A stretch of DNA of 64,000 nt from Streptomyces iranensis (GTDB taxonomy: Bacteria; Actinomycetota; Actinomycetes; Streptomycetales; Streptomycetaceae): NCBI RefSeq assembly GCF_017874715.1, contig NZ_JAGGLR010000019.1, positions 186,001 to 250,000 on the forward strand. Reading direction: 5' to 3'. The notes under the pieces are model-generated. The model worked only from the letters and a program-made list of their open reading frames with translations. It did not search any database and had not been told where the DNA came from. Positions 51,529 through 60,254 of the stretch are shown one piece after another. Position numbers and translations under genes: made by a program. Every line of letters starts with the position of its first letter. Positions within the stretch are counted from its first letter, which is position 1.

Positions 51529-52992
51529 CTACGAGGAGCCCGCCCCAACCGCAGGCACTCCACCACCGGAGGCGGCACCAGCCCCACCAGCCGAAACCGC
51601 ACCCGCACCCGAAGCCGGGCCCGCACCCGAAGCCGAAACCGCACCGGCACCCGCACCCGAAGCCGCACCCGCACCCGAAACCGAAGCCGCACCCGCACCC
51701 GAAGCCGGGCCCGAAACCGCACCCGAAGCCGCACCCGCACCCACATCCACCCCACCCCCGAAGTCCCCGGCCGCAGGCCGGCTCCGCAGGGCGCGCCCCA
51801 GCGCCACGTACCCTCCGGCCGCCACGAGGCCCACCACGGCGCTGGCCGCCCACAGGGCGTCCGCGCCGAAGCGGTCCATGACGGCGCCGCCCGCGAGCGG
51901 GGCGATGAGCGAGGCGAGGGACCACGACAGGGTGTACATCCCCTGGTAGCGGCCGCGCCCATGGGTTGGGGAGAGCCGGGCGACCAGCCCCATCTGCGTC
52001 GGAGAGTTGATGATCTCGCCGACCGTCCAGACCATCACGGCCAGCGCGTACATCCCGACCGACCCGGCGAAGGCGGTCAGCCCGAACCCGGCACCGGTCA
52101 GCAGCGCGGACACCATCAGCAGCGGTGCCGGATCGCGATGCTCGAGGAACCGCGTCACCGGGATCTGTACGGCCACGATCAGCACGCCGTTCGTCGCGAT
52201 CGCGACGCCGAAGTCCGTACTGGACAGCCCGTCCGCCCCCATCGCCACGGGCAGCGCCACGAACGCCTGCTGGATGAGGGTCGCGACCAGAAACGACAGC
52301 GCGACCACGGCCATGAACCGCCGGTCCCGCAGCACCGCGCCCAACCCGACCTCGCGCTCCGACTCCACCGCCGCACCCTCGGCGGCACGCTCCCGCTCGG
52401 GCCGGGACTCCGGAACCTTGCCGAAGACGATGACCGCACACATCAGCGTCATCCCGGCATCCGCCAGGAAGAGCGTGAGATAGCCATGGCGCGCGATCAG
52501 CCCGGCCGCCGCCGCGGAGACGGCGAAGCCGAGGTTGATGGCCCAGTAGTTGAGCGCGAAGGCCCGTACCCGGTCCCCGGGGGCGACGATGTCGGCGATC
52601 ATCGCCTGCACCGCGGGCCGTGACGCGTTGCTGGTCATCCCCACCAGACAGGCCACGACGGCGATGGCGACCGGGTTCTGGACGAAGCCCAGCGTGGCGA
52701 CCGTGACCGCGGTCGACAGCTGCGAGACCAGCAGCGTGGGCCGCCGCCCCAGCCGGTCGGTCAGCACCCCGGCGACGACGGCCGACACGGCCCCGCCCAG
52801 CCCGTGCAGCGCCCCGACCAGCCCGGCGAACAACGCCGAATAGCCACGATCCACGGTCAGGTACATGGCAAGAAAGGTGGCCACGAACCCACCCAGCCGA
52901 TTGACCAGCGTGGAGGTCCACAGCCACCAGAACTCCCGGGGCAACCCCGAGACGCTCTCCTTCGCGGCCTGCCTCAGTCGGACGACGGACAC
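51529..52992 (-). CDS. MFS transporter with repetitive Ala/Gly/Ser tail
   Basis: 487 residues, about 12 membrane segments; DRLGRRPTLL is the MFS loop motif. GGGGGGAG is before GTG 52992. The last ~80 residues are an Ala-Gly-Ser-Pro repeat encoded by a minisatellite. Convergent to the M48 protease gene and divergent from gpmA. Substrate unknown. Confidence 0.88.
   Translation of the reverse strand: MSVVRLRQAAKESVSGLPREFWWLWTSTLVNRLGGFVATFLAMYLTVDRGYSALFAGLVGALHGLGGAVSAVVAGVLTDRLGRRPTLLVSQLSTAVTVATLGFVQNPVAIAVVACLVGMTSNASRPAVQAMIADIVAPGDRVRAFALNYWAINLGFAVSAAAAGLIARHGYLTLFLADAGMTLMCAVIVFGKVPESRPERERAAEGAAVESEREVGLGAVLRDRRFMAVVALSFLVATLIQQAFVALPVAMGADGLSSTDFGVAIATNGVLIVAVQIPVTRFLEHRDPAPLLMVSALLTGAGFGLTAFAGSVGMYALAVMVWTVGEIINSPTQMGLVARLSPTHGRGRYQGMYTLSWSLASLIAPLAGGAVMDRFGADALWAASAVVGLVAAGGYVALGRALRSRPAAGDFGGGVDVGAGAASGAVSGPASGAGAASVSGAGAASGAGAGAVSASGAGPASGAGAVSAGGAGAASGGGVPAVGAGSS
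51590..51757. repeat. Minisatellite in the MFS transporter tail
   Basis: About 168 bases made of degenerate 6-base units (CGCACC, CGAAGC, CGAAAC) combined into 12-30 base higher-order units. It encodes SGAGAASGAGA-type repeats on the minus strand. Confidence 0.85.
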
Positions 52993-53168
52993 CGGACGAC
53001 TCCCCCCTGTGAATGCCACGGCCGGTCAGCCGCGCGCCCCATGAGCGGCGCGGCATGTAAGTGGCACAACCAGCATCCGCAACTTACCGATACGACCCCC
53101 ACCCCGCCAGTCAATTGACGGGGTCCGTCAAACCGAGCCCCTCGGACCGGTCCAGTAGGCTCGACGAC

Positions 53169-53930
53169 ATGGCCGACGCACCGTACAAGCTGATCCTCCT
53201 CCGCCATGGCGAGAGCGAGTGGAACGCGAAGAACCTGTTCACCGGCTGGGTGGACGTCAACCTGAACGAGAAGGGCGAGAAGGAGGCCGTCCGCGGCGGT
53301 GAGCTGCTGAAGGACGCCGGCCTGCTCCCCGACGTGGTCCACACGTCCCTCCAGAAGCGCGCCATCCGCACCGCGCAGCTCGCCCTGGAAGCCGCCGACC
53401 GCCTCTGGATCCCGGTCCACCGCAGCTGGCGCCTGAACGAGCGCCACTACGGCGCGCTCCAGGGCAAGGACAAGGCCCAGACCCTCGCCGAGTTCGGCGA
53501 GGACCAGTTCATGCTGTGGCGCCGCTCCTACGACACTCCGCCGCCCCCGCTGGACCGCGACGCCGAGTACTCCCAGTTCGCGGACCCGCGCTACGCGACC
53601 CTCCCGCCGGAGCTGCGCCCGCGGACGGAGTGCCTCAAGGACGTCGTCGTCCGCATGCTCCCGTACTGGTTCGACGGCATCGTCCCGGACCTGCTCACGG
53701 GCAAGACGGTTCTGGTCGCGGCCCACGGCAACTCGCTCCGCGCCCTGGTCAAGCACCTGGACGGCATCTCCGACGCCGACATCGCGGGCCTGAACATCCC
53801 GACGGGCATCCCGCTCTCCTACGAACTGGACGCCGACTTCAAGCCGGTCAACCCGGGCGGCACCTACCTCGACCCGGACGCCGCGAAGGCCGCCATCGAG
53901 GCAGTCAAGAACCAGGGCAAGAAGAAGTAG
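53169..53930 (+). CDS. gpmA: 2,3-bisphosphoglycerate-dependent phosphoglycerate mutase
   Basis: Interconverts 3- and 2-phosphoglycerate in glycolysis. 253 residues. The phosphohistidine motif LLRHGESEWN and second catalytic region VLVAAHGNSLRAL are intact. The C-terminus ends KNQGKKK. The last codons and the stop lie within an attachment site for the downstream island, which leaves the gene intact. Confidence 0.97.
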   Translation: MADAPYKLILLRHGESEWNAKNLFTGWVDVNLNEKGEKEAVRGGELLKDAGLLPDVVHTSLQKRAIRTAQLALEAADRLWIPVHRSWRLNERHYGALQGKDKAQTLAEFGEDQFMLWRRSYDTPPPPLDRDAEYSQFADPRYATLPPELRPRTECLKDVVVRMLPYWFDGIVPDLLTGKTVLVAAHGNSLRALVKHLDGISDADIAGLNIPTGIPLSYELDADFKPVNPGGTYLDPDAAKAAIEAVKNQGKKK

Positions 53931-53946
53931 CCTTTGCGATCATGCC
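53912..53946 (+). other. attL of the island at the gpmA 3' end
   Basis: Begins CCAGGGCAAGAAGAAGTAGC and runs 25 bases identical with 60220-60244. After one mismatch nine more bases (GATCATGCC) also match. The identity covers the last gpmA codons, the stop, and the next few bases. Confidence 0.88.
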
Positions 53947-53983
53947 CCCGACCTGCGCGTATGGCGCGGATCGGGGGCGTTTT
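53944..53983. terminator. Terminator hairpin carried by the island next to attL
   Basis: GCCCCCGA pairs with TCGGGGGC, followed by GTTTT. It replaces the native gpmA terminator, which has the same position relative to the repeat at attR (60250-60288). Confidence 0.75.
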
Positions 53984-53989
53984 CACGGC

Positions 53990-54010
53990 GAGGGCCCACT
54001 GTGGGCCCTC
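53990..54010. terminator. 21-bp perfect palindrome at the integrase end
   Basis: GAGGGCCCAC and GTGGGCCCTC are exact complements around one T. It overlaps the integrase stop and probably ends its transcript. Confidence 0.65.
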
Positions 54011-54758
54011 ACTGCCCCGGTTCCTGCGGTCGGAGCGCGCGGCCAATGGCCTTCCGGGCGCGGTCCCGGCTGCTGGGCATCAGGTGCGCGTACACCTTCA
54101 GAGTCAGCCCCGGGTCGGAGTGCCCCAGGTACTCACTGACGGCCTTGATGCTCTCGCCCGCGTCCAGCAGAACCGACGCGTAGAAGTGCCTCAGAGCATG
54201 CATGCCGTGCTCCCGCGCGGCGGCGTGCTCACGGCTCTTCGCTTCGGGGATGACGCCCGCTTTGGCCAGCGAGGGCTTCCAGTGGTCCTCGTTCAGCGAC
54301 GTACGCCAGACGTGCCCGCCGTTGGGTCCGCTGAAGATGAGCCGCTTGGTCACCGGCTGGCCGGTCCCTCGCATCCACGGCAACGTGACTTCGACGGGCG
54401 GGAAGCGCGTGATGTGCTCCTGGAGGGCTTCCACCACGGGATCGGGCAGAGGTACGTCACGGAGCTTGCCGCCCTTCGGGGGCGCGAACACGGGCTTGCT
54501 CAGGCTCAGCTTGAGTTGCTGCACCACATGCAGGGTGCCGGTGTCGAAGTCCAGCTCATCGACGCACAGCCCGAGGATCTCGCCTTGCCGTAGACCGCAA
54601 CCGGCGCCCACGTCGACCATGGTGCGGAAGCGTTCGACCATGGCGGCCCGCACGGCGAAGACGCGTTCCGGCTGCCAGGGCACGACGCGACGCGTGCCCA
54701 TCTCGGGGAGCGTCACCGTGCGAGAGTTGCAGGGGTTCCGGCGAAGGTACCCGTCCAT
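54009..54758 (-). pseudogene. int: Tyrosine recombinase (integrase), 5'-truncated
   Basis: The C-terminal catalytic domain is intact: R in GAGCGLRQGEILGL, HALRH in GMHALRHFYASVL, GHSDPG and the Tyr in TLKVYAHLMP. From about ATG 54758 (MDGYLRRNPCNSR) it aligns with Streptomyces integrases, but the N-terminal SAM-like and arm-binding domains (usually 150-200 residues) are absent. Upstream in-frame sequence is antisense to the GntR gene. The remaining 249 codons may be expressed but probably cannot excise the element alone. Confidence 0.8.
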
Positions 54759-54788
54759 CCACGGTGCAAGCTGCGCAACGAGGGGCTC

Positions 54789-55361
54789 GTGCGGGGGATT
54801 CACGGGATCGGGACAGAGGTTCTGGACCAGCCGGCTCCGACGTCTTCGGGGTCCCAGCGCCAGGACCGCGGGCGTCGTACCGGATCCAGCTGGGGGGCAG
54901 GCGAAAGGTCCGACTCGCATCAAGCAGCCGTAGTATCCGCACCTGCTGAAGTAGCCCAGGCGCTGGACATTCAGCTCGGCTCCGACGTGATCCGCCGGAG
55001 CCGGGTCTACCGAGACCGGCACGGCATCGTTGCCCACAGCACGTCATGGATTCCTGCCCGCTACGGAAAGCTGATCCCGCAGCTAGCGGAGAGCGAGCGA
55101 CTGACCGGGGGAACTTCGCTCCAGCTCATTGCCCAGGTGACCGGCCACCCCATCAGCCACCGCATCGACACGGCCTCAGCGCGTCTGGTGACACCGGAGT
55201 ACGCACAGCTCTTGGAGCTGGACCCCGAACACCCGCCGACGGAACCGGTGGTCGTGATGACGGCAAAGTTCGTGAACAGCGAGGGGAGCACCGTGGAATA
55301 CGGCGTGGACCTCGGGGGTCCTGGCCGCACATGGCGCACGGAATCGGAGGTCTCCCCATGA
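54789..55361 (+). pseudogene. GntR-type regulator remnant (UTRA domain only)
   Basis: From about 54876 (RTGSSWGAGERSD) the frame matches the UTRA ligand-binding domain of actinobacterial GntR regulators: VIRRSRVYRDRHGIVAHSTSW, GGTSLQLIAQVTGHPI, VVVMTAKFVNSEGSTVEYG. The N-terminal winged helix (about 70 residues) is missing, and the sequence before 54876 runs into the opposed integrase. The stop overlaps the next gene by ATGA. Confidence 0.75.
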
Positions 55362-56035
55362 CAGTCATGGATGACACACTCGCGAACGTGCTCGAAAAGC
55401 GCCTAGGGCCACTGCTGCTTGCGGCCCGAAGGGCTGGCGCGAACACCCTCGAAGCCGAAGCGGAGATGACCGCCATCTCCCAGACCATGACGAGACCGAT
55501 GTCACCACGTCCACCGTTCTGCGTCCTGATGGCCGGACTCCCCGACTCCGGCAAGACCACCCTTTCCCGCGCCCTCACGGATCGCGGGTTCGTTCGTCTG
55601 TGCCCAGACGAAGAGATGTATCGCCGGCATGGCGTCTACGGCGTGGACTTCCCGCGAGGGACATTCCCCACTCTTGAGCGGCCGGTGCTCGAAGACGTAG
55701 CGGTTGAACTCAGGAAACAGCTCAAGGCTGGACGCGATGTCGTCGTCGACCACGGCTTTTGGACCCCGGAGGATCGGACTAAATGGCGAGCCATCGCCAC
55801 CGAAGCTGGCGCCACCCCGGTTCTGGTCTATCTCGCAGCCAGCCACGATGAACTCTGGGCTAGGATCAGCAAGCGCAACGAGTTTCACGAGGACGACCCC
55901 AACTCGATCTACTTTGCAGAGAGCGATCTTCAGCGGTACCGGACCCGGTTCATCCCGCCGCAAGCAGACGAATCGTACCTCCTCTACGAGGGCAACGCTG
56001 AGGCCGTGATCGCGTCCATGGAAACCTCTTCCTGA
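55358..56035 (+). CDS. P-loop kinase-like ATPase
   Basis: 225 residues. Walker A GLPDSGKTT at about residues 53-61, then DEEMYRRHGVYG, VVVDHGFWTPEDR (Walker B-like), and a late Arg-rich lid YRTRF. It resembles the AAA_33/zeta-toxin-like small kinases. CGGAGG lies before ATG 55358, and the start overlaps the GntR remnant stop. Such kinase genes commonly follow a GntR/UTRA gene in Streptomyces. Substrate unknown; converges on the NACHT gene. Confidence 0.8.
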   Translation: MTVMDDTLANVLEKRLGPLLLAARRAGANTLEAEAEMTAISQTMTRPMSPRPPFCVLMAGLPDSGKTTLSRALTDRGFVRLCPDEEMYRRHGVYGVDFPRGTFPTLERPVLEDVAVELRKQLKAGRDVVVDHGFWTPEDRTKWRAIATEAGATPVLVYLAASHDELWARISKRNEFHEDDPNSIYFAESDLQRYRTRFIPPQADESYLLYEGNAEAVIASMETSS

Positions 56036-56068
56036 ACTTTCCCTGCCCCATCGAGGCTGCGTTGCATT

Positions 56069-59000
56069 TCAGGCCCTCATCAGTCGATCGCCGGCCCTCT
56101 GACTAAGATCGTGTCTGCGGATGGAGAAGGGAGCTGCCGTATAACCTCTGGCCAGATGGAGGCGTTCACCGAAGAGATCAGCGCCAATTACCGGGTTGTC
56201 TATCCGCGGCATCATGACCCGCAGCCTGAGATTGGAAAGTTCGGCCAGCGGTGTAAGGTCGAGTGAACTATCGGCGGTGGCACTCCAGTGACTTCTGGTC
56301 CTCAAATTTAGCTGCAGATAACTGAGCGCGGGAAACTTAGCCACGATCTGCGCGAGGTCAGAAGGGTCTTCTACTCTATTCAGGTGCAACCTGTAGACGC
56401 AGGGAAGCGGCCGTACGAGTGCGAGATCTGGAATCCGCCGCAGTTCGACCTGCAACGTCCCGAGTTGCGGCAACTCTCGTACGAGATCCAGCGCGTGGAA
56501 GATGTTCACGGGCCCGCTGAGACGCAAGTTCCGCAGCCCCTGCCACTCGGGAAGCGAACTCAGTACCACCGGCTGCAGGGCCTTCATGACGAGGTGCTTG
56601 ACACCGGGGTGTGCGCGGGGCAAAGCATCACGGCATTCATGGGGGAGCGCCTGCAAGACGAGCCGTTCTAGAGTCGCAATGCCGCTGATGGAATCCAATG
56701 CAGTCAGGGGGAGATGCTCGGCGCTGAGAGAGAGATGGCGCAACGGTAGAGCAGCGAGTGCCGTCAGATCCGTGACGCGGAAGCAATCCGTGATTTGCAG
56801 GCTGCTTAGCTCTTGCTGTCCGACCAGGCACGCAAAGTTTTCGACCAACGGATTGCTGTCCAGGCGCAACCCTTGCAACCACCCGTCGGGCAATTCCCCG
56901 GCCAACGCTGCGGGTGGTAGCGGGCCGTGTATTCTCAGCGTGCCGATGGGGCCGAGCTTGCGGAGTTGTACCAGCTTCTCAAGACTATCGACCTCCAATA
57001 CTGGTATATCTTTGGTAGGGATCCGGGACAGTACCTCTTGGGCGTAATCCTGAATTGGGAATTTTCCCCAGTTAGCAGCCAGGTGGTATCGAACAATGCC
57101 TTCCCCGCGTACTGTAAAACGTTGCATGATCTCCATGGCTTCACGGCCCGCAACACCTGCTGCGGTTTGTACCACTGTGGCTGCTTCTTCGGCACTGAGG
57201 CCGTCCGGCCCTGGCAGTAGTGGCAGCAAGTCCGGTCCCAGCGAGACCAGCTTGGCAACGTCTTCTTGCCCTGGTGGCATGAGCCGTCTCAGACGCTCCT
57301 CGACCTCGTCCCGATCCTCGAAGTAGGCGGACTCGAAGGCACAATGCGCCGCCAGCACGTATAGATCGACCCGCTTTCCGTGGTCGTCCACTGCGTCACC
57401 TTGGGCGATCAGGTTCTCTACGATCGTCTCTGTCTGCCCTCTGCCGCAGTGCCCGGCCATGAGCCGTATCACGTCCTGCCAGTCTTCCTCGGCGGCATGG
57501 CGCAGCATTTCGTTCAGGGAGCCGCTCTCATGGAACTCCTTGGCCGCCAGATAGTCCTGGAACGTGCGGTGGATGAACTGGATTGCATCCCCGTCGCGTT
57601 GCTGGAGTAGACCGCTGCGATTAAGGAGGTGGATCAGCAGCTGGTCCGGCGTGGCGCTCTTTCGGACCCGGGCCATGCCCTTCAGAGCGAGGGTGATCTG
57701 TGCGATCGCGTCCTCGTGCGACAGCTGTGTCTGACCGCCGCGCACCAGCCAGACCGCAATGCGCTGTAGCAACTGCTGTTGCTGCTCGACACTGAGCGTG
57801 ATGCCCTCAGCGGCACCTATCTTCCGTTGCGTATCCCGGCTACCGAGAAGCATCGCCAGCGCTGAACGGTACAGAGCCCAACGATTGTCCGGCAGCAGAC
57901 CTCGATTGCGGTGGTGCAGGGCACAGATCACGGCGCAGAGCAGCGGTGTCCGAGCCAGATCTCGCAGCGCGAGATTTCTGTCTAACTGCTGGTTCAGTTC
58001 CCGTTCTAGCTCGGCCAGCTCGTTGCGACATCCCACGGCGGCGCGATGCCACGCCGCTACAAATTCCCTGATGTCCGGGTCGCGCATAGGCAGCAACCGC
58101 AGCTCGTCGAATCCTTCTTCGGTGAGCCACCTCTTCTCCACGGCCATTGGGCGGACTGTCACTATGCACCGCGTTTTCGGATACCGGTGGAGAACCTCGG
58201 AGAGCCAACTAGCAGCGTCTGTCCGGTCCTTACGCGGTACTTCATCCAATCCGTCGACCAGCAGCAGCCCACGGCCGGATTCCAGAACCCGGCGGGCCCA
58301 GCCTTCCGGTGGGTTGTCGACCTGGAGTTCGGCGGCGAGGGGAAGTTCGGCCGGCTTGGGGAAGGGGCGGCCCTGGGCACGGATGCTACGCAGCGGCACG
58401 ACGAATGGCACCAGGTGGTTAAGGTCGGCGAGTTCGGGGCCTAAAGTGCCCGCGCCGGAGTGCGCGGCCAGCCACCAGACCAGAGTAGTTTTGCCTGCTC
58501 CGGCCTCGCCGCGCAGCAGAATGCGTGGACGGTCTGCGAGTAGGTCGTTGATGCGCTGAGGGCCTAGCTCTGGCGTACCCGGCTTGGCATGGACGGAGGT
58601 TTGGGCCTCCAGCGGCAGATACGCAGTTTCCAAGTCCCAGGTGGACTCGTTGCGTCCAAGTTCCTCTAGGCCAAAGATTTCTGTCTTCCGGTAGCGGGCG
58701 CTGACAGCGCTCGCGTAGTCCGGCTCGTAACGCAAGTCCTGGCGATGGAAATCAGTGACGCTCTCGCGGCGGAAGCTGTCACCACACAGGCGGCGGAACT
58801 GGTCGGAGAACCGCTGGTCCCCCATGAGCTGCGACGTGGCGACGGCCATGACGCGCTGATGGTTGCGTTCCTTCGGTATCTCGGTGACCAGGCCCAGTAG
58901 TACTGGGCCAGCGAAGAGCGGGGATCCAGACAGGCCAGCTAGTGGTGAGGGGCCGTCTCCGCGCTCTGAGACGGGAGGCATGTCCAACATGCAGGTCAGA

Positions 59001-59473
59001 CCACCACGAAGGCGTCCTGCAACCGGAAGCACGGTCCCGGTGTATTGGTCCAGGTCGAGTCGATCCTCGGCACCATACCGCTGCACGTCCGGGAAGCCGA
59101 TGATCTCGCAGTGGGGCAGCGGAGACTCGGTGGCCAGCTCACCGAGTCTGATGCTGCCGAGTGCCGCGGCTTGATCGAGGCTCAGGACGTCCCGCTCGGC
59201 GAACAGCAGGGCCGCGTCGAGTTCGAGGCTGAACCAGACCACCTCGCAGGAAACGACGTCCGAGCTGCCCGGGTGCGCCACTGACAGGGGCTGCCCCTGG
59301 GCCTGCCCTGAAAGTCGCTGGCCGCTGCTCAAAAGGTGTGCGCTGGTCAGGATGAGGTGCGGGGCCAGCAGTACGCCGGTGCCCTGGCTCTGGCCGAGCA
59401 CGGCCACCACACGCTCGACGGGATGGGCGACTGTGACTATGTGGTCCCCCACTCTGCCCGCGGCTGGCATCAC
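56069..59473 (-). CDS. Trypsin-like protease-NACHT-LRR fusion (NLR-like conflict protein)
   Basis: 1134 residues. N-terminal trypsin-like serine protease with intact triad: H46 in LTSAHLL, D86 in ELDAALL, S182 in GLSGSPLF. NACHT module: Walker A GEAGAGKTT at 322-330, Walker B LLLVDGLDE at 403-411, then RTPLLCAVICALHHRNRGLLP and FIHRTFQDYLAAKEF. C-terminal leucine-rich repeats from about residue 850 to 1090. GTG 59473 (or ATG 59470) overlaps the Trypco2 stop. TTA codons at 344 (58442-58444) and 497 (57983-57985) imply bldA dependence. In related systems the repeats sense an invader and NTPase oligomerisation activates the protease; that is inference here. Confidence 0.88.
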   Translation of the reverse strand: MMPAAGRVGDHIVTVAHPVERVVAVLGQSQGTGVLLAPHLILTSAHLLSSGQRLSGQAQGQPLSVAHPGSSDVVSCEVVWFSLELDAALLFAERDVLSLDQAAALGSIRLGELATESPLPHCEIIGFPDVQRYGAEDRLDLDQYTGTVLPVAGRLRGGLTCMLDMPPVSERGDGPSPLAGLSGSPLFAGPVLLGLVTEIPKERNHQRVMAVATSQLMGDQRFSDQFRRLCGDSFRRESVTDFHRQDLRYEPDYASAVSARYRKTEIFGLEELGRNESTWDLETAYLPLEAQTSVHAKPGTPELGPQRINDLLADRPRILLRGEAGAGKTTLVWWLAAHSGAGTLGPELADLNHLVPFVVPLRSIRAQGRPFPKPAELPLAAELQVDNPPEGWARRVLESGRGLLLVDGLDEVPRKDRTDAASWLSEVLHRYPKTRCIVTVRPMAVEKRWLTEEGFDELRLLPMRDPDIREFVAAWHRAAVGCRNELAELERELNQQLDRNLALRDLARTPLLCAVICALHHRNRGLLPDNRWALYRSALAMLLGSRDTQRKIGAAEGITLSVEQQQQLLQRIAVWLVRGGQTQLSHEDAIAQITLALKGMARVRKSATPDQLLIHLLNRSGLLQQRDGDAIQFIHRTFQDYLAAKEFHESGSLNEMLRHAAEEDWQDVIRLMAGHCGRGQTETIVENLIAQGDAVDDHGKRVDLYVLAAHCAFESAYFEDRDEVEERLRRLMPPGQEDVAKLVSLGPDLLPLLPGPDGLSAEEAATVVQTAAGVAGREAMEIMQRFTVRGEGIVRYHLAANWGKFPIQDYAQEVLSRIPTKDIPVLEVDSLEKLVQLRKLGPIGTLRIHGPLPPAALAGELPDGWLQGLRLDSNPLVENFACLVGQQELSSLQITDCFRVTDLTALAALPLRHLSLSAEHLPLTALDSISGIATLERLVLQALPHECRDALPRAHPGVKHLVMKALQPVVLSSLPEWQGLRNLRLSGPVNIFHALDLVRELPQLGTLQVELRRIPDLALVRPLPCVYRLHLNRVEDPSDLAQIVAKFPALSYLQLNLRTRSHWSATADSSLDLTPLAELSNLRLRVMMPRIDNPVIGADLFGERLHLARGYTAAPFSIRRHDLSQRAGDRLMRA

Positions 59474-59817
59474 CGAGACCCGAACCCATCGATGCTGCCC
59501 TGGCTCTTGTTACCCACCTTCCAAGGATCACCCGTCCGACTGTCCTTGGGCTTGAGCGTGAACGCCACCCGGTGGGTTTTGGCTGACATCCGTGTGGCGT
59601 CGGCCCCGGCCTCCAGGACCCAAGCCTTCACCTTGCCCCCGCCCTTGAGCTCCTTGCGCAGCTCTACGGTGAACTCCATCTGAATGTCGCCTAGTTCGAA
59701 GGTCAGATCCTGCCCCTCAGCCTGTTCGGCGGCAGCGACCAACCCGTCCCGGATGACCTGCACGGCGCTGCCCAGTTCAATGGCATTTTCCGTGTCCTCA
59801 TGGCGTTCGCCGTTCAC
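59470..59817 (-). CDS. Trypco2-type trypsin-co-occurring protein
   Basis: 115 residues from GTG 59817 (GGGGGCG just upstream). IELGSAVQVIRDGLVAAA, DLTFELGDIQMEFTVELRKE, KVKAWVLEAGADATR and HRVAFTLKPK give the Trypco2 pattern: a helix then a beta sheet. This family is known from genes beside trypsin-like conflict ATPases. The stop overlaps the protease-NACHT-LRR start. It may be a substrate, adaptor or regulator of the protease. A longer frame to 59952 is less likely to be translated. Confidence 0.82.
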   Translation of the reverse strand: MNGERHEDTENAIELGSAVQVIRDGLVAAAEQAEGQDLTFELGDIQMEFTVELRKELKGGGKVKAWVLEAGADATRMSAKTHRVAFTLKPKDSRTGDPWKVGNKSQGSIDGFGSR

Positions 59818-60123
59818 ATCGCCCCCGTGGTACTGATGCCAGAAGCAGCAGCGTAGCGATGAGAAGCCGGCCCTGCCGAGTCTTCGCTGCTTCTCGCCAC
59901 CAGCATCTACGCGGCCTGGCCCACGGGCCACTGACGGCAACGGCCAGGTCATGGTCTTGGATGACGTCTTACCGCGTTATGAGGCGACGATCCGGGGCCG
60001 CTCGCGTTTCCCAGCAAGGGTGGGAAGGCTGTACTCGCCAACCGGGTGGGAGGCTGCTCCTCTTGGTCACTGAGGGTCCGTGGCGACGTCGCCGGGCCCT
60101 CTCTGGGCCCTCCGAGGGTGACG

Positions 60124-60153
60124 AACAACGGCCAACAACGACCAGTAACGACC
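60124..60153. repeat. Three 10-bp tandem repeats near attR (possible arm-type sites)
   Basis: AACAACGGCC, AACAACGACC and AGTAACGACC follow one another. They lie 67-96 bases inside attR, where integrases of this type bind arm sites. Confidence 0.45.
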
Positions 60154-60219
60154 GCCCGACCGCAGGTCAGTTGAGGGGCGCGATCTGCTGACCTGGGCCG
60201 AAAAACGGGCCCGCCAGAC

Positions 60220-60254
60220 CCAGGGCAAGAAGAAGTAGCCTTTGTGATCATGCC
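60220..60254 (+). other. attR of the island
   Basis: 25 bases identical with 53912-53936, then GATCATGCC after one mismatch. It includes a copy of the gpmA codons for QGKKK and stop, without the rest of gpmA. Confidence 0.88.

Larger units (their letters stand above)
53912..60254. mobile_element. Genomic island at gpmA: integrative-element remnant with NLR-like cargo
   Basis: About 6.3 kb bounded by direct repeats at the gpmA 3' end. Contents in order: truncated tyrosine integrase (minus), truncated GntR/UTRA gene (plus), P-loop kinase-like gene (plus), protease-NACHT-LRR gene (minus), Trypco2 gene (minus), and near the right end three 10-bp repeats that could be arm-type sites. The integrase gene ends 63 bases from attL, the usual layout for integrative elements. 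Base composition is visibly less GC-rich over 56-59.5 kb. The int and GntR 5' halves are both missing, as if one deletion removed the replication/transfer core. Confidence 0.82.

Noticed and set aside
51590..51757. Repeat array resembling a CRISPR at first glance
   Set aside because: Units are 6-12 bases and contiguous without unique spacers; it is coding minisatellite for the MFS tail.
53912..53946. tRNA gene as the attachment site
   Set aside because: No cloverleaf can be formed; the repeat is the gpmA 3' end.
59818..59952. Upstream extension of the Trypco2 gene
   Set aside because: The added residues (RRLGRAGFSSLRCCFWHQYH type) do not fit the family, and a GTG with a purine-rich site matches the domain start.
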